DNA of 58,996 nucleotides from Elusimicrobia bacterium CG_4_9_14_3_um_filter_62_55 (GTDB lineage Bacteria > Elusimicrobiota > Elusimicrobia > UBA1565), in contig PFUL01000040.1 of the NCBI GenBank assembly GCA_002790095.1, forward strand, positions 1 through 58,996, written 5' to 3'. The notes under the pieces are model-generated. The model was given only the letters and a program-made list of their open reading frames with translations, searched no databases and was not told the origin of the DNA. The position numbers and the translations under genes were made by a program. The number at the start of each line of letters is the position of its first letter. Position 1 is the stretch's first letter. Shown piece after piece: positions 17,414-29,590 of this stretch.

Positions 17414-19935
17414 TCGCCGCCCTCCGGAGTCTCCAGCTTCATCGCCGGACCTTCCGGGCCTTCCGGTTCGTCGATGATCGGCGCCACACGGGCGACCTTG
17501 TCTTCCGGCTTCAGGCGCACCAAGCGCACGCCCTGCGTGTTGCGAGACGCGGTCTTGATGTCCTTGCAGTGGAGGCGGACGGTCATCCCGCTGGTGGTCA
17601 TGATCATGAGGTCGTCGGAATCGGTCACCAGCTTGATGCCGAGTGCGTCGCCGTTGCGTTCGCTCGCCTTGATCGTGATGATCCCCCCGCCGCCGCGCTT
17701 CTGATCTCGGTATTCGGAAAGCTTCGTCCGCTTTCCGTAGCCGTTCTCGCAGACGGTCAACAGGTCCTTCTTGGAATTCTCCGGACACGCTTCCAAACCG
17801 ATCACTTCGTCGTCGGTCGCGAGACGGATTCCGCGAACGCCTTTCGCCTGGCGTCCCATCACGCGAACGTCCGTTTCGGAGAAACGAATCGCCCGGCCCT
17901 TGCGCGTCGCCACGAAGAGTTCGTCCTTCCCGTAGGTGTGTTCGACCCCTACGAGAACGTCGCCCTCCTCAAGCGTAATGGCCGCGATACCGTTGCGGCG
18001 GATATTCGCGAAGTCCGAGAGCGCGGTGCGCTTGATCGTTCCCTGACGCGTACAGAGGACGAGGGAGCTTTCCTTTCCCTTGGCCTCGTCGAACGAGCGG
18101 ATGTCGATCACCGAGGAAACTTTCTCCTCCCCCGCGAGATGAAGCAGGTTGACGAGCGCTTTTCCGCGTGCCGTTCGGCCGCCCTCGGGGATTTCGTAGG
18201 ACTTCAGCGCCAGTACGCGGCCGCGGTTGGTGAACATCAAGAGCGTCGCGTGACTGTCGGTCACGAACAAGTGCTCGATGAAATCAGCTTCTTTCATCGA
18301 CTGTCCCGAGACGCCCTTCCCTCCGCGTCCCTGTGCCTTATAGGTGTCGACCGGAATGCGCTTGACATAGCCGCCGTTGGAGAGCGTAATGACGACCTCC
18401 TCTTTGGAGATCAGGTCTTCCAGCGTCATCTCGGCGCGCTCGGTCGTGATCTGCGTCCTGCGCTTATTAGCGTAATTATTCTTCACCTCGGCGATCTCAT
18501 CCTTAATGATCGCCAAAACCTTTTGGGCGCTGGCGAGGATCGCCCGATACTCGGCGATGCGCTTCTGGAGTTCCGCGAACTCCTCCTTGATATCGTCGAC
18601 GGAAAGCCTCGTCAACTGATGAAGGCGCATATCCAGAATCGCCTGAGTCTGAACGCGGCTCAGCTTGAAGTTCTTCATCAACTTCTCGCGGGCGTCGTTC
18701 TGGTCGGCGGATCCCCGGATTATCTTGATCACTTTGTCGATGTTGTCGAGAGCGATCAAAAATCCTTCCAGGATATGGGCCCGGTCGAGCGCCTTTCGAA
18801 GCTCGAAGCGCGTACGCCGCATCACGATCTGCTTTCGGTGCTCGACGTAATGGCCCAAAATCGCCTTCAGCGGAAGAACGCGGGGGCGCCCATCGACAAG
18901 GGCGAGCATGATCACGCCGAAAGACGACTCCATGGCGGTATGCTTCCAGAGCTGGTTGAGGACGACGTTCGCGTTGCCGTCCCGTTTAATCTCGATGACG
19001 ACCCGCATTCCCCGACGATCGGACTCGTCTCGGATATCCGAGATGTCGTTGATCTTCTTGTCGCGTACGAGACCGGCGATCGTCTCGAGTAGGTTCGCTT
19101 TATTGACCTGATACGGGAGTTCCGTGACGATGATCGCCTGCCGGTTCCCCCGGATCTCCTCGATTTCCGCGAGCGCCTGAATGCGCACCGACCCGCGCCC
19201 AGTCTCGAAATAGTCGCGGATTCCGGTCTTGCCCCGCACGATGCCCGCGGTGGGGAAGTCCGGTCCCTTCATGATCTTCATCAATTCCTTGGTGTCCAAG
19301 GCCTTGGAATCGTCGATATAGGCGCAAAGCGCGTCGCAGACCTCTCCGAGATTATGCGGCGGCATGTTCGTGGCCATGCCGACGGCGATTCCCGTGGAGC
19401 CGTTTACGAGCAGGTTGGGAATCTTTGCCGGCAAAACGACGGGCTCCTCGAGTGAGCCGTCGAAGTTGGGCGAGAAATCAACCGTTTCTTTGTCGATGTC
19501 GGCGAGAAGTTCATCGGCGATTTTCGCCAAACGAGCTTCCGTATAGCGGTAGGCCGCCGCCGGATCGCCGTCCACTGATCCGAAGTTTCCCTGTCCGTCG
19601 ACGAGCGGATGCCGCATCGAGAAATCCTGCACCATGCGAACCATCGCGTCGTACACCGCCGAGTCGCCGTGAGGATGGTACTTTCCGAGCACGTCCCCGA
19701 CGACGCGAGCGGACTTCTTGTACGGCTTATTGTGCCGCAGTCCCATCCCTTCCATCGTGTAGAGAATGCGCCGATGGACGGGTTTGAGTCCGTCCCGGAC
19801 ATCAGGAAGCGCCCGTCCGACGATAACCGACATCGCGTAGTCGATGTAGGAGGATTTCATCTCCTCGCCGATGTCGCGGGTGGTGATATTCCCGATCGGT
19901 TCGGGGATCAACGGTTGTTCCTTGGATTTGCTCAT
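17410..19935 (-). CDS. gyrA: DNA gyrase subunit A
   Basis: An 841-residue GyrA. The breakage-reunion domain holds the catalytic tyrosine Y131 in [11 protein letters not shown]. The quinolone-resistance region [13 protein letters not shown] keeps S92 and D96, the drug-sensitive state at those sites. The C-terminal beta-pinwheel contains the [10 protein letters not shown] form of the GyrA box, which marks gyrase rather than topoisomerase IV. A short acidic, proline-containing tail follows. With GyrB it introduces negative supercoils. It lies 25 bases after gyrB and is the last-but-one gene of the dnaA-proximal minus-strand run, overlapping archease by four bases. Confidence 0.97.
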   Translation of the reverse strand: MSKSKEQPLIPEPIGNITTRDIGEEMKSSYIDYAMSVIVGRALPDVRDGLKPVHRRILYTMEGMGLRHNKPYKKSARVVGDVLGKYHPHGDSAVYDAMVRMVQDFSMRHPLVDGQGNFGSVDGDPAAAYRYTEARLAKIADELLADIDKETVDFSPNFDGSLEEPVVLPAKIPNLLVNGSTGIAVGMATNMPPHNLGEVCDALCAYIDDSKALDTKELMKIMKGPDFPTAGIVRGKTGIRDYFETGRGSVRIQALAEIEEIRGNRQAIIVTELPYQVNKANLLETIAGLVRDKKINDISDIRDESDRRGMRVVIEIKRDGNANVVLNQLWKHTAMESSFGVIMLALVDGRPRVLPLKAILGHYVEHRKQIVMRRTRFELRKALDRAHILEGFLIALDNIDKVIKIIRGSADQNDAREKLMKNFKLSRVQTQAILDMRLHQLTRLSVDDIKEEFAELQKRIAEYRAILASAQKVLAIIKDEIAEVKNNYANKRRTQITTERAEMTLEDLISKEEVVITLSNGGYVKRIPVDTYKAQGRGGKGVSGQSMKEADFIEHLFVTDSHATLLMFTNRGRVLALKSYEIPEGGRTARGKALVNLLHLAGEEKVSSVIDIRSFDEAKGKESSLVLCTRQGTIKRTALSDFANIRRNGIAAITLEEGDVLVGVEHTYGKDELFVATRKGRAIRFSETDVRVMGRQAKGVRGIRLATDDEVIGLEACPENSKKDLLTVCENGYGKRTKLSEYRDQKRGGGGIITIKASERNGDALGIKLVTDSDDLMIMTTSGMTVRLHCKDIKTASRNTQGVRLVRLKPEDKVARVAPIIDEPEGPEGPAMKLETPEGGE

Positions 19936-19960
19936 CTAAAAAGTTCTCCCTGAGTATCCG

Positions 19961-22799
<2,839 letters not shown>

Positions 22800-22804
22800 C
22801 CCCG

Positions 22805-23911
22805 TCAGGCCCGCATCGGCATGACGACGTACTTATACCCTTCCTCTCCCAGCGGCTCGATCAACGCGGGATTCACCGGGGTCGTCAACCCGATGCGCAC
22901 GCGGTCGGTTCCCATCGCTTTCAACCCGTCTAAAACGTATTGCGGATTAAACGCGATTACAAAGTCATCTCCTTTGAATTCAATGGGAACTTCATCTTCG
23001 AATTCAAGAGTTTGGCTGGAGGCGGAGACATGGAGTTTTCCTTTCTTGAACGCGAACTTGACCGACCCGGAGCGATCCTGGCTGCAAAGGGCAGCTTGTT
23101 TCGTAATCGTCTGAAGAGAAGCTGAGTCTATTTCAACCTTAATATCCTTCTTCGAGGGAATCACCTGCTCGTAGTTGGGGAAACTCCCTTCTACCAACCG
23201 GGACAACATCGTTGTTTCCTTCGTTTGAAAGGCAATTTGGTTTTCTGTAATAGAAACCGATATTTTTTCCTCAGAATCATCGAGAGAGTTTACGAGCCGG
23301 ATCAGTTCTTGAAGAATTTTGGTCGGAATAATAGCTCTAAATTCCTTATCTTTTGGAAGAATTCCCTTTTCGGAAATAGCGAGTCTTCGACCGTCGGTCG
23401 CGACCATAGTTAGAACGCCTTCGGCACCGACCCAGAATACGCCGTTGAGAACATAGCGCGTCTCATCGGAAGAAGCGGCGAAAATAGTGCGCTTCACCAT
23501 CGCCGCCAGCTCTCCCGCCGGAACCTCGAAGGAAGCGCTCTTATTAAATTCAGGGAGAACCGGATATTCGGATTTCGGGGCGCCGTTGATGACGAAGCGC
23601 GAGCGGCCGCACTTCAATAAGACCCGGTTCTCTTCATCGATCGAAAGAAAAACCTCTTGTCCCGGCTGGAGGGTGTGAAGAATGTCGGAGAATTTCTTAG
23701 CGGGGATCGTGACGCTTCCCTCGTTTTCGATTTCGGCCTTGATGTAATGCTTTACCCCCATCTGGAGGTCCGTCGAAATGAGTTTTAGTTTTGACTTCTC
23801 GGTCTCAATTAGGAAGTTTAGAAGAATAGGTAAGGTCGTGCGCGCGGAAAGCGCGGATTGAATGGTTTGGACGCCTTTTGAGAGTTCTTCGGTACTGCAA
23901 TTAATTTTCAT
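22805..23911 (-). CDS. dnaN: DNA polymerase III beta sliding clamp
   Basis: This 368-residue protein has three repeated clamp domains, including LSARTTLPILLNFLIE, LTMVATDGRRLAISEKG and the terminal YKYVVMPMRA, which matches the conserved VMPMRL end. It forms the ring that tethers polymerase III to DNA and binds partners through clamp motifs. The ATG at 23911 is preceded by a purine-rich GAGGAAGAAG. It follows dnaA with 148 bases between, which carry a DnaA-box-like site. Confidence 0.97.
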   Translation of the reverse strand: MKINCSTEELSKGVQTIQSALSARTTLPILLNFLIETEKSKLKLISTDLQMGVKHYIKAEIENEGSVTIPAKKFSDILHTLQPGQEVFLSIDEENRVLLKCGRSRFVINGAPKSEYPVLPEFNKSASFEVPAGELAAMVKRTIFAASSDETRYVLNGVFWVGAEGVLTMVATDGRRLAISEKGILPKDKEFRAIIPTKILQELIRLVNSLDDSEEKISVSITENQIAFQTKETTMLSRLVEGSFPNYEQVIPSKKDIKVEIDSASLQTITKQAALCSQDRSGSVKFAFKKGKLHVSASSQTLEFEDEVPIEFKGDDFVIAFNPQYVLDGLKAMGTDRVRIGLTTPVNPALIEPLGEEGYKYVVMPMRA

Positions 23912-24059
23912 GCGTCTTCTTCCTCTTCATTATGCGGCGGATAACGTGGATAACATATAGTCCTTCATATTTTAAAACCATTAGTTTTAAACAAGGTTGC
24001 CCCCGTTCATCCCCCTGATCCCGGCCGGACGGCGCCATCCCGGAATTAGGGTTCTTTAT
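23912..24059. promoter_or_regulatory. dnaA-dnaN intergenic region with DnaA-box-like site
   Basis: This 148-base gap contains a near-consensus DnaA box at 23945-23953 (minus-strand TTATCCACG, one mismatch) and an AT-rich stretch at 23958-23992. A perfect TTATCCACA lies just beyond it at 24067-24075, inside the 3' end of dnaA. It probably holds the dnaN promoter and may be one half of a split origin. Confidence 0.6.
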
Positions 24060-25412
24060 CTACTGGTTATCCACAGTTTTAATATGCTCCGTAGTCTTGT
24101 TTATTTTCTCCATAAAATAGGGATCCTTATCTATCAATTCCCGGATCTTATCTCGGGCATGAACAACGGTGGAGTGGTCCCGTCCCCCGAACGCCTCTCC
24201 GATTTGTGTCGTGGACATTTCCGTCAACTGCGTGGCGAGATACATCGCGATTTGCCGAGGAAAGGACACCTCCCGCCTGCGGGAGCGGGACTTCATATCC
24301 TTCGGATCGATCGCCCACTGATCGGCGACCTCCCGCTGAATCGTTTCGACCCGGACATTGACCGATTCATCCATGGAAACCGTATCCTTCAGTTGTTCCC
24401 GGGAGACCTGAACGGTCAAAGGGACTCCGGTCAGCGAGGAAAAAGCGGTCAGCCGAATAAGCGCCCCTTCAAGTTCTCGGATGTTGGACTTAAGCGCGGT
24501 CGCTATATAGAGCGTGACGTCGTCGGGAATGGATAGCCGTTCAGCTTCCGCCTTTTTTCTCAGAATGGCGATCCGCGTCTCCAGGTCCGGAGGCTTTATA
24601 TCGGAGACGACCCCGAACTCCAGACGGGAGATCAAGCGTTGTTCGAGCGGGGCCATTTCCTTCGGTGCCCGGTCGGAGGCTACGACGATCTGCTTGCGGG
24701 AATTGTACAGTGAGTTGAAGGTATAGAAAAACTCTTCTTCGCTTCTCCCTTTTCCGATCAAAAACTGAATGTCGTCGATCAGGAGACAATCAAGATTTCG
24801 GAATTTATTGCGAAAGGCGTCGGGCTTGTCGTAGCGCAGGGAATTGATATACTCGTTGACGAATTCCTCGGACGTGGTGTACAAAACGCGCGCGTTCGGA
24901 TGAACCTTCTTCATTGCGTGTCCTATGGCGTGCATTAAATGCGTTTTTCCGAGTCCGACTCCGCCGTAGATGAAGTAAGGGTTGAATTGCTGCCCCGGTT
25001 TTTTCGCGACCGCTTCGGCTGTCGCATGGGCGAAGCGGTTGGAGGTTCCTACAACGAAGCTTTCGAACGTGTAGCGCGGGTTTAGGTCGCTGAGATCGAA
25101 CGAGGATTGGGGCTTCGCCGTGCGAACGGGATCGGCGACGGGAAGTTGATTCTCGATGTCTTTACGCACGGCGTATTGCAGCGCCAGGTGCGAACCGGTA
25201 CGGCTCTTGAGACGGTCTTCAATTCTATTTTGATAATTCGAACCGATATGGTCGACAAAAAACTTATTTGGGACCTGAATTCGGAAGAGATCGTTCTCGA
25301 TGCCGAGGACCTTTACGTCGGTCAACCATAAATCGACATCCTCTTCCCCGAGTTCGGGACGAAGGGAATCTATAATTTCCTTCCAGACGATAGCGGGCTC
25401 TAGGTTATCCAC
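24060..25412 (-). CDS. dnaA: Chromosomal replication initiator protein
   Basis: A 450-residue DnaA. Domain I spans roughly 1-90, with a short linker. The AAA+ domain has Walker A GGVGLGKTHLMHAIGHA and Walker B LLIDDIQFL. Domain IV carries the DnaA signature ATQLTEMSTTQIGEAFGGRD and HSTVVHA for box recognition. The only upstream start in frame is GTG at 25412, and this codon lies inside a perfect DnaA box (25405-25413), so DnaA binding could directly block its own translation start region or promoter. Confidence 0.97.
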   Translation of the reverse strand: MDNLEPAIVWKEIIDSLRPELGEEDVDLWLTDVKVLGIENDLFRIQVPNKFFVDHIGSNYQNRIEDRLKSRTGSHLALQYAVRKDIENQLPVADPVRTAKPQSSFDLSDLNPRYTFESFVVGTSNRFAHATAEAVAKKPGQQFNPYFIYGGVGLGKTHLMHAIGHAMKKVHPNARVLYTTSEEFVNEYINSLRYDKPDAFRNKFRNLDCLLIDDIQFLIGKGRSEEEFFYTFNSLYNSRKQIVVASDRAPKEMAPLEQRLISRLEFGVVSDIKPPDLETRIAILRKKAEAERLSIPDDVTLYIATALKSNIRELEGALIRLTAFSSLTGVPLTVQVSREQLKDTVSMDESVNVRVETIQREVADQWAIDPKDMKSRSRRREVSFPRQIAMYLATQLTEMSTTQIGEAFGGRDHSTVVHARDKIRELIDKDPYFMEKINKTTEHIKTVDNQ

Positions 25413-25596
25413 AGGTTATCAACAGATGTTGATGACTTTAAAAGCTCTTATTTTTTAAAATTAAAACAGTACAAAACACCCCCCCCGTACGGACCCCTTT
25501 CGGGGCGGGAGGTCCTCAAAATTAGACTTGTGGATATCTTATTAAATTTTCAATGAATAGTCAACTAAAGACGAGATAATCAGCGATCCGGACTTA
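25405..25596. other. Likely oriC beside dnaA
   Basis: The region has a perfect DnaA box TTATCCACA (25405-25413), a one-mismatch box TTATCAACA (25416-25424) and an inverted one-mismatch box TGTGGATAT (25529-25537). AT-rich DNA lies at 25438-25478 and 25536-25570, the latter two suited to unwinding. Between them is a GC-rich block with eight cytosines (25479-25486) and a CCCCTTTCGGGG hairpin. Genes diverge from here: dnaA to gyrA on the minus strand, hpf to nfeD on the plus strand, as expected at an origin. Confidence 0.75.
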
Positions 25597-25625
25597 TTGA
25601 CACTCTAGAGGTAAAAGAATAAACT
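25597..25625 (+). promoter_or_regulatory. hpf promoter
   Basis: Consensus TTGACA (25597-25602), 17 bases, TAAACT (25620-25625). It drives the long plus-strand run starting with hpf, with a 5' leader of about 32 bases and a GGGAGAG ribosome-binding site at 25654-25660. It is one of the few leadered first genes here. Confidence 0.8.
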
Positions 25626-25663
25626 CAGTCTGCGTCTTTTCGTATCATTGGTAGGGAGAGCCC

Positions 25664-26218
25664 ATGAAAATCCATGTGACCGGCAGGCATATGCGCCTGA
25701 CTAAACCAATTCAGAACTACGTAGACGAGAAGGTCTCGAAGGCGCAGCGATACTTCGACAACATCGTTTGGGCACAGGTACTCCTTTCTGTGGAAAAGCG
25801 CTCTCATCAATGCGAAATCATCCTTCACGCTTCCAAGCAGACCTTCCGTTCCCTCGCGACCTCCTCGACGCTGTACGCGGCCATCGATATGGCTTCCGAT
25901 AAAATCGACACGCAGCTGCGCCGATACAAGGACCGGGTTAAGGGACGAAATAAGAAGGGACGGGCCTCGGCAACTCAGGCACTGAGCGAGGAAATGGATC
26001 CGACCCCCGTCCGCTTTTCGGTCGTCAAACAGGTCCCGCTGATTCCGATGACGGCCGATGAGGCCGCGCAGCAGATGGAAGATCTCGGCTACACCTTCTG
26101 GATGTTCCAGGATTCCGAGACCAAGCAGGTTAATGTGATATTCCGGCGTCTAGACGAATCGTTCGGCCTTCTGCAGCCGACGAAGAATGTCAAGGCTGCC
26201 AAGAAAGCGATCCGCTGA
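25664..26218 (+). CDS. hpf: Ribosome hibernation promoting factor, long form
   Basis: This 184-residue protein has the two-domain long HPF layout. The N-terminal S30AE/YfiA fold (residues 1-100) starts MKIHVTGRHMRLTKPIQNYV. A basic linker follows, then a C-terminal dimerisation domain (about 125-175) with LIPMTADEAAQQMEDLGYTF and FWMFQDSETKQVNVIFRR. Long HPF dimerises 70S ribosomes into inactive 100S particles in stationary phase. In many bacteria hpf lies close to rpoN and PTS genes; here it leads the HPrK-PTS block, without rpoN. Confidence 0.93.
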   Translation: MKIHVTGRHMRLTKPIQNYVDEKVSKAQRYFDNIVWAQVLLSVEKRSHQCEIILHASKQTFRSLATSSTLYAAIDMASDKIDTQLRRYKDRVKGRNKKGRASATQALSEEMDPTPVRFSVVKQVPLIPMTADEAAQQMEDLGYTFWMFQDSETKQVNVIFRRLDESFGLLQPTKNVKAAKKAIR

Positions 26219-26240
26219 CGCGGCCCCGAGCCCGGACCGG

Positions 26241-27200
26241 ATGCGATTTGTAACCGTCGGAAATCTACTCAAAGAATATCGCGCTCTTCTGAAGCTCGAG
26301 CTTCTTTCGGGACGCGCCAACCTAAAACGCAAGATCACCACGGCTGAAGTGAACCGTCCCGGGCTCGCGCTCGCGGGCTTCCCCGACCATTTTAGGGCCG
26401 AACGCGTTCAAATCATCGGACGCGGCGAGCAGTCTTACTGCATGAAAGCCTCCGCGAAAAGCCTGGAGGCGAATATCGAGAGGATGTTCGCCAACCACCA
26501 CGAAATCCCGTGTTTGGTCCTCACCCGTAAATTAAAGGCTCCTCAGACGCTCGTGAGGGCATGCCGGAAATTCAAGGTCCCGCTGCTGCGCAGCGGACTA
26601 GACACCGCCGATTTCGTTGGAGAGATCACTGCGATGCTCGACGATCGCCTCGCACCGCTCACGCGCGTGCACGGGGTTCTGGTGGACGTGTACGGCCTTG
26701 GCGTGATGATCCAAGGGGAAGCCGGAATCGGGAAATCGGAATGCGCGCTCGAACTTGTGAAGCGGGGACACCTGCTTGTCTCCGACGATATTGTGGAAAT
26801 TCGCCAGAAGCACGGGGCGATTCTGGACGGGGCCTGCCCGGAACCGCTTAAGCACTACATGGAAGTACGAGGCCTGGGGATTATCGACATGAAGCTACTC
26901 TTCGGGATCGGCTCCTTGATGCCGCATACGCCGATCGGCCTGCTGATTCATCTCGAACCCTGGGATCCTACGGCGCATTACGAGAGAACGGGTCTCGAAC
27001 GCGTGACGAAGAAGATTTTGGACGTCGAAGTACCCATGGTGCGCATTCCTGTGAGCCCGGGCCGCAATCTCGCCGTGCTGATAGAAGTCGCCTCTCTTAA
27101 TCAGCAGTTGAAAATCGATGGGGATTTCCCCGCGGAACGGTTCAACCAGCGGATTCTCGCCCGCATGAATCCGCGACGGGCTCGGACGAGGCGTCGATGA
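26241..27200 (+). CDS. hprK: HPr kinase/phosphorylase
   Basis: A 319-residue HprK. The N-terminal domain is followed by the catalytic domain with the P-loop GEAGIGKSECALELVKRG, then LVSDDIVEI and the family signature VRGLGIIDMKLLFG. It phosphorylates the regulatory serine of HPr (Ser50 in the HPr at 30361) and can remove the phosphate, linking energy state to PTS flux. The start is the ATG at 26241, because an upstream in-frame start would overlap hpf. It overlaps rapZ by four bases (ATGA). Confidence 0.95.
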   Translation: MRFVTVGNLLKEYRALLKLELLSGRANLKRKITTAEVNRPGLALAGFPDHFRAERVQIIGRGEQSYCMKASAKSLEANIERMFANHHEIPCLVLTRKLKAPQTLVRACRKFKVPLLRSGLDTADFVGEITAMLDDRLAPLTRVHGVLVDVYGLGVMIQGEAGIGKSECALELVKRGHLLVSDDIVEIRQKHGAILDGACPEPLKHYMEVRGLGIIDMKLLFGIGSLMPHTPIGLLIHLEPWDPTAHYERTGLERVTKKILDVEVPMVRIPVSPGRNLAVLIEVASLNQQLKIDGDFPAERFNQRILARMNPRRARTRRR

Positions 27201-28054
27201 ACGAGCGACGCCTGTTTATCATCTCCGGACTCTCCGGTGCCGGTAAGAGTCAGGCCCTGAAAATTTTCGAAGATCTCGGCTACTTTTGCGTCGACAATCT
27301 TCCGGTCGCCTTGATCGGATCGTTTGCCGACTGGATTTTAAGTTCTCAGGACGCGCATCACCGGAGAGTCGCTCTCGGATTGGACATCCGCGGGCGCGGG
27401 TTCATGAAGAACTTCGCCTCGGTGCTGGACGATCTCGGACGCCGCGAACTGGAATGCCGGGTGCTCTTTCTCGATTCGAGCGATGCGGTTCTCGTGCAGC
27501 GGTTTTCGGAGACGCGCCACCGTCACCCGCTGGGCAAGAACACGGTCGCCGCGATCCGGGAGGAGCGGAAGCTTCTCACGAACGTGAAGGCGCGCGCCGC
27601 CAAGGTCATCGATACCAGCGGCCTGACTCTCGGCGAGTTGAAGGAAAAGGTTTCCATCGCGCTGGAACTCAAACAGACGAGCGAAATGCAGCTGTCGGTG
27701 GTGTCGTTCGGCTACAAGCACGGCATTCCCATCGACGCGGATCTCGTCTGGGACGTCCGTTTCCTTCCGAATCCGTACTACAAGGCGCCGCTCAAGAAGA
27801 AGACGGGGCTGGACGCTCCGGTCGCGGCCTACATTTTGAAGCAGCCTCAGGCGACGCCGTTTTTGAATCGGTTTTTTGAGATGGTGAGTTCTCTTCTCCC
27901 CGATTATATCCGGGAGGGAAAATCGTATCTGACCATCGCGATCGGCTGTACGGGAGGCAGGCACCGCAGCGTGTTCGTCGCTCATTGGCTGAAGGGGGCG
28001 CTGCGGGACGCCGGATACGCGGCGCGGGAGTATCACCGGGATATCGCCCGCTGA
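27197..28054 (+). CDS. rapZ: RapZ/YvcJ-family nucleotide-binding protein
   Basis: The 285-residue product has the P-loop GLSGAGKSQALKIFEDLG and the family pattern FCVDNLPVALI, RHRHPL, and the C-terminal domain with IAIGCTGGRHRSVFVA. In E. coli RapZ guides RNase E to the GlmZ small RNA and senses glucosamine-6-phosphate; in Firmicutes YvcJ affects competence. It is coupled to hprK by ATGA and sits next to PTS genes, a conserved arrangement. Whether it binds RNA in this organism cannot be read from sequence. Confidence 0.94.
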   Translation: MNERRLFIISGLSGAGKSQALKIFEDLGYFCVDNLPVALIGSFADWILSSQDAHHRRVALGLDIRGRGFMKNFASVLDDLGRRELECRVLFLDSSDAVLVQRFSETRHRHPLGKNTVAAIREERKLLTNVKARAAKVIDTSGLTLGELKEKVSIALELKQTSEMQLSVVSFGYKHGIPIDADLVWDVRFLPNPYYKAPLKKKTGLDAPVAAYILKQPQATPFLNRFFEMVSSLLPDYIREGKSYLTIAIGCTGGRHRSVFVAHWLKGALRDAGYAAREYHRDIAR

Positions 28055-28058
28055 GAGC

Positions 28059-28469
28059 ATGGTCAACATCATCGTCATCACCCACGGGGAATTCGGAGCG
28101 TACTTGATCGAAGCGGCGGAAGGCATCGTCGGTTCGCAGGCCGAAGGAGTACGCGCGGTTCCGATTTCATCGCGGTTGAGCGTCGGGGAAGTGAAGGCGC
28201 GGCTGGAAGAGGCGATCGAAGCGCTTCGAGGCGAGGACGGCATCGTCGTCGCCACCGACATGCCCGGGGGAACGCCCTGCAACGTGGCGATGCCGTTGGT
28301 TAGGGACATGGATCGCGTTCATGTGGTCAGCGGGGTCAACCTGTACATGCTGATCGCCGCGTTCAACGCCCGGCGGGGCGCCTCGGCGTGCGAACTCGCG
28401 GAAACGATGGTGTCGGCGGGGAAGCGCTCCTGCGCCGACATTAAAAATATTTTCTTGGCGAAGGCTTGA
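28059..28469 (+). CDS. PTS mannose/fructose family IIA component
   Basis: A 136-residue single-domain EIIA of the mannose superfamily. The active-site histidine is H9 in VITHGEFGAYL, and ATDMPGGTPCNVAM is the conserved loop facing it. It takes phosphate from HPr and hands it to IIB. It follows rapZ by four bases. Unlike E. coli ManX, IIA and IIB are separate proteins here. Confidence 0.92.
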   Translation: MVNIIVITHGEFGAYLIEAAEGIVGSQAEGVRAVPISSRLSVGEVKARLEEAIEALRGEDGIVVATDMPGGTPCNVAMPLVRDMDRVHVVSGVNLYMLIAAFNARRGASACELAETMVSAGKRSCADIKNIFLAKA

Positions 28470-28474
28470 AAGAA

Positions 28475-28975
28475 ATGGCGATTTCTTTGGTCCGCATCGA
28501 CGACCGCCTCATCCACGGACAGGTTGTGGAAGGCTGGGTCCCGGCCTTGGGGATCAAACGGATTTTGGTCGTCTCTGATTCGGCCGCAGGCGATCCTACG
28601 CAATCAGCGCTCTGGAGTCTTTCGGCGCCGGAGGGGGTCGAGCTTCGAATCGAACCGGTCGCGAAAGCGCCCGGGGCCATCGCGGCCTTTTTGGCGGACG
28701 GCGTGAAAACGCTGGTTTTGGCCTCGGGACCCAAGGATATCCTGGCGCTTCTCGAGGCGGGGGTTTCGTTTTCTTCGGTCAATGTCGGAGGGCTTCATTA
28801 CGCGGCGGGAACGGTTCGCCTGGGGAAGGCGGTCTATTTGAACGAGGAAGATTTGCATTGTTTCCAGCGCATCGCGCAGCGAGGCGTGCGCATCGAAGGC
28901 CGCGCGGTTCCCGATGAAGCGGAGATCGACTTGCTTTCGGTGATTCATGACCGCGGAGCCGCGGCGGGTGGTTGA
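28475..28975 (+). CDS. PTS mannose/fructose/sorbose family IIB component
   Basis: A 166-residue IIB with the phospho-histidine in VRIDDRLIHGQVVEGW (H14) and the downstream VNVGGLHYAAG loop. I use the ATG at 28475 since it gives the usual MAISLVRIDDR beginning; a TTG at 28466 in a TTGA overlap with the IIA stop is also possible. It accepts phosphate from IIA and passes it to the sugar bound by IIC/IID. Confidence 0.92.
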   Translation: MAISLVRIDDRLIHGQVVEGWVPALGIKRILVVSDSAAGDPTQSALWSLSAPEGVELRIEPVAKAPGAIAAFLADGVKTLVLASGPKDILALLEAGVSFSSVNVGGLHYAAGTVRLGKAVYLNEEDLHCFQRIAQRGVRIEGRAVPDEAEIDLLSVIHDRGAAAGG

Positions 28976-29589
28976 GCGTGAGCGCGCTTTGGCTGATCTG
29001 CGCAATGACGGCGGCCGCGCTGTCGTTGGACCGCGTCCTGATCGGGCAGTGGATGCTGTCGCGTCCCGCGGTGCTCGGACCCTGCCTGGGAGCCGCTCTC
29101 GGCGACACCGCGACCGGGTGGTGGGTGGGACTGTTGTTCGAGGCGATGTCGTTGGACGCCTCTCCGGTGGGCGGCGTCATCGGGATGAACGGGACGATCG
29201 CGGCCGCCTCGGCTCTTCTCGCCGCTCTGGGACCCGTCCCCCTTCCGCTCGCGGCCGCGTTCCCTTTGGGCATCGGCTTCGGTTTTTTGGTTCGGCCGCT
29301 CGAGGAGCGTCTCCGGCTTCGGCGCGAGGTGTGGACGCGCCGCGTCGCGGACTCTCTACGGGAGGGACGCGACATTGCGTGGGCGCGGGCGATCGGAACG
29401 AGTCTCGCGAAGGAATTCGCGGCGCTGTCGCTTTTACTGACCGTCGGAGTGGGACTCGCGGCGGGCGCGGCGGGGGCCGTTTGGAACGTCGCGCCGGAAA
29501 CGGTTCGCGCAGCGTTTTCGGACGCGCTTGCGCTCGCGCCCCTGGCGGCGTCGGCGTCCTTAATGTTCCGGCTCGCGAGGAAGCGGTAA
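28972..29589 (+). CDS. PTS mannose family IIC component, short
   Basis: A 205-residue membrane protein with about six hydrophobic segments and the family motif RPAVLGPCLGAALGD followed by GLLFEAMSLDASPVGG. Typical IIC proteins of this family have about 250-265 residues, so this one is short. It starts at TTG in a TTGA overlap with IIB (a GTG two codons later is possible). Reduced IIC/IID pairs are seen in bacteria where the PTS mainly has a signalling role, so transport activity should not be assumed. Confidence 0.85.
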   Translation: MSVSALWLICAMTAAALSLDRVLIGQWMLSRPAVLGPCLGAALGDTATGWWVGLLFEAMSLDASPVGGVIGMNGTIAAASALLAALGPVPLPLAAAFPLGIGFGFLVRPLEERLRLRREVWTRRVADSLREGRDIAWARAIGTSLAKEFAALSLLLTVGVGLAAGAAGAVWNVAPETVRAAFSDALALAPLAASASLMFRLARKR

Positions 29590-29590
29590 A

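Noticed and set aside
17410-17788. Archease gene beginning at the upstream in-frame start at 17788
   Set aside because: That would add a basic, low-complexity stretch read entirely out of frame with gyrA; the family begins near the ATA.
25479-25486. Run of eight C next to oriC as an assembly error
   Set aside because: It lies in non-coding DNA and nothing contradicts it; unusual but not evidence of error without reads.
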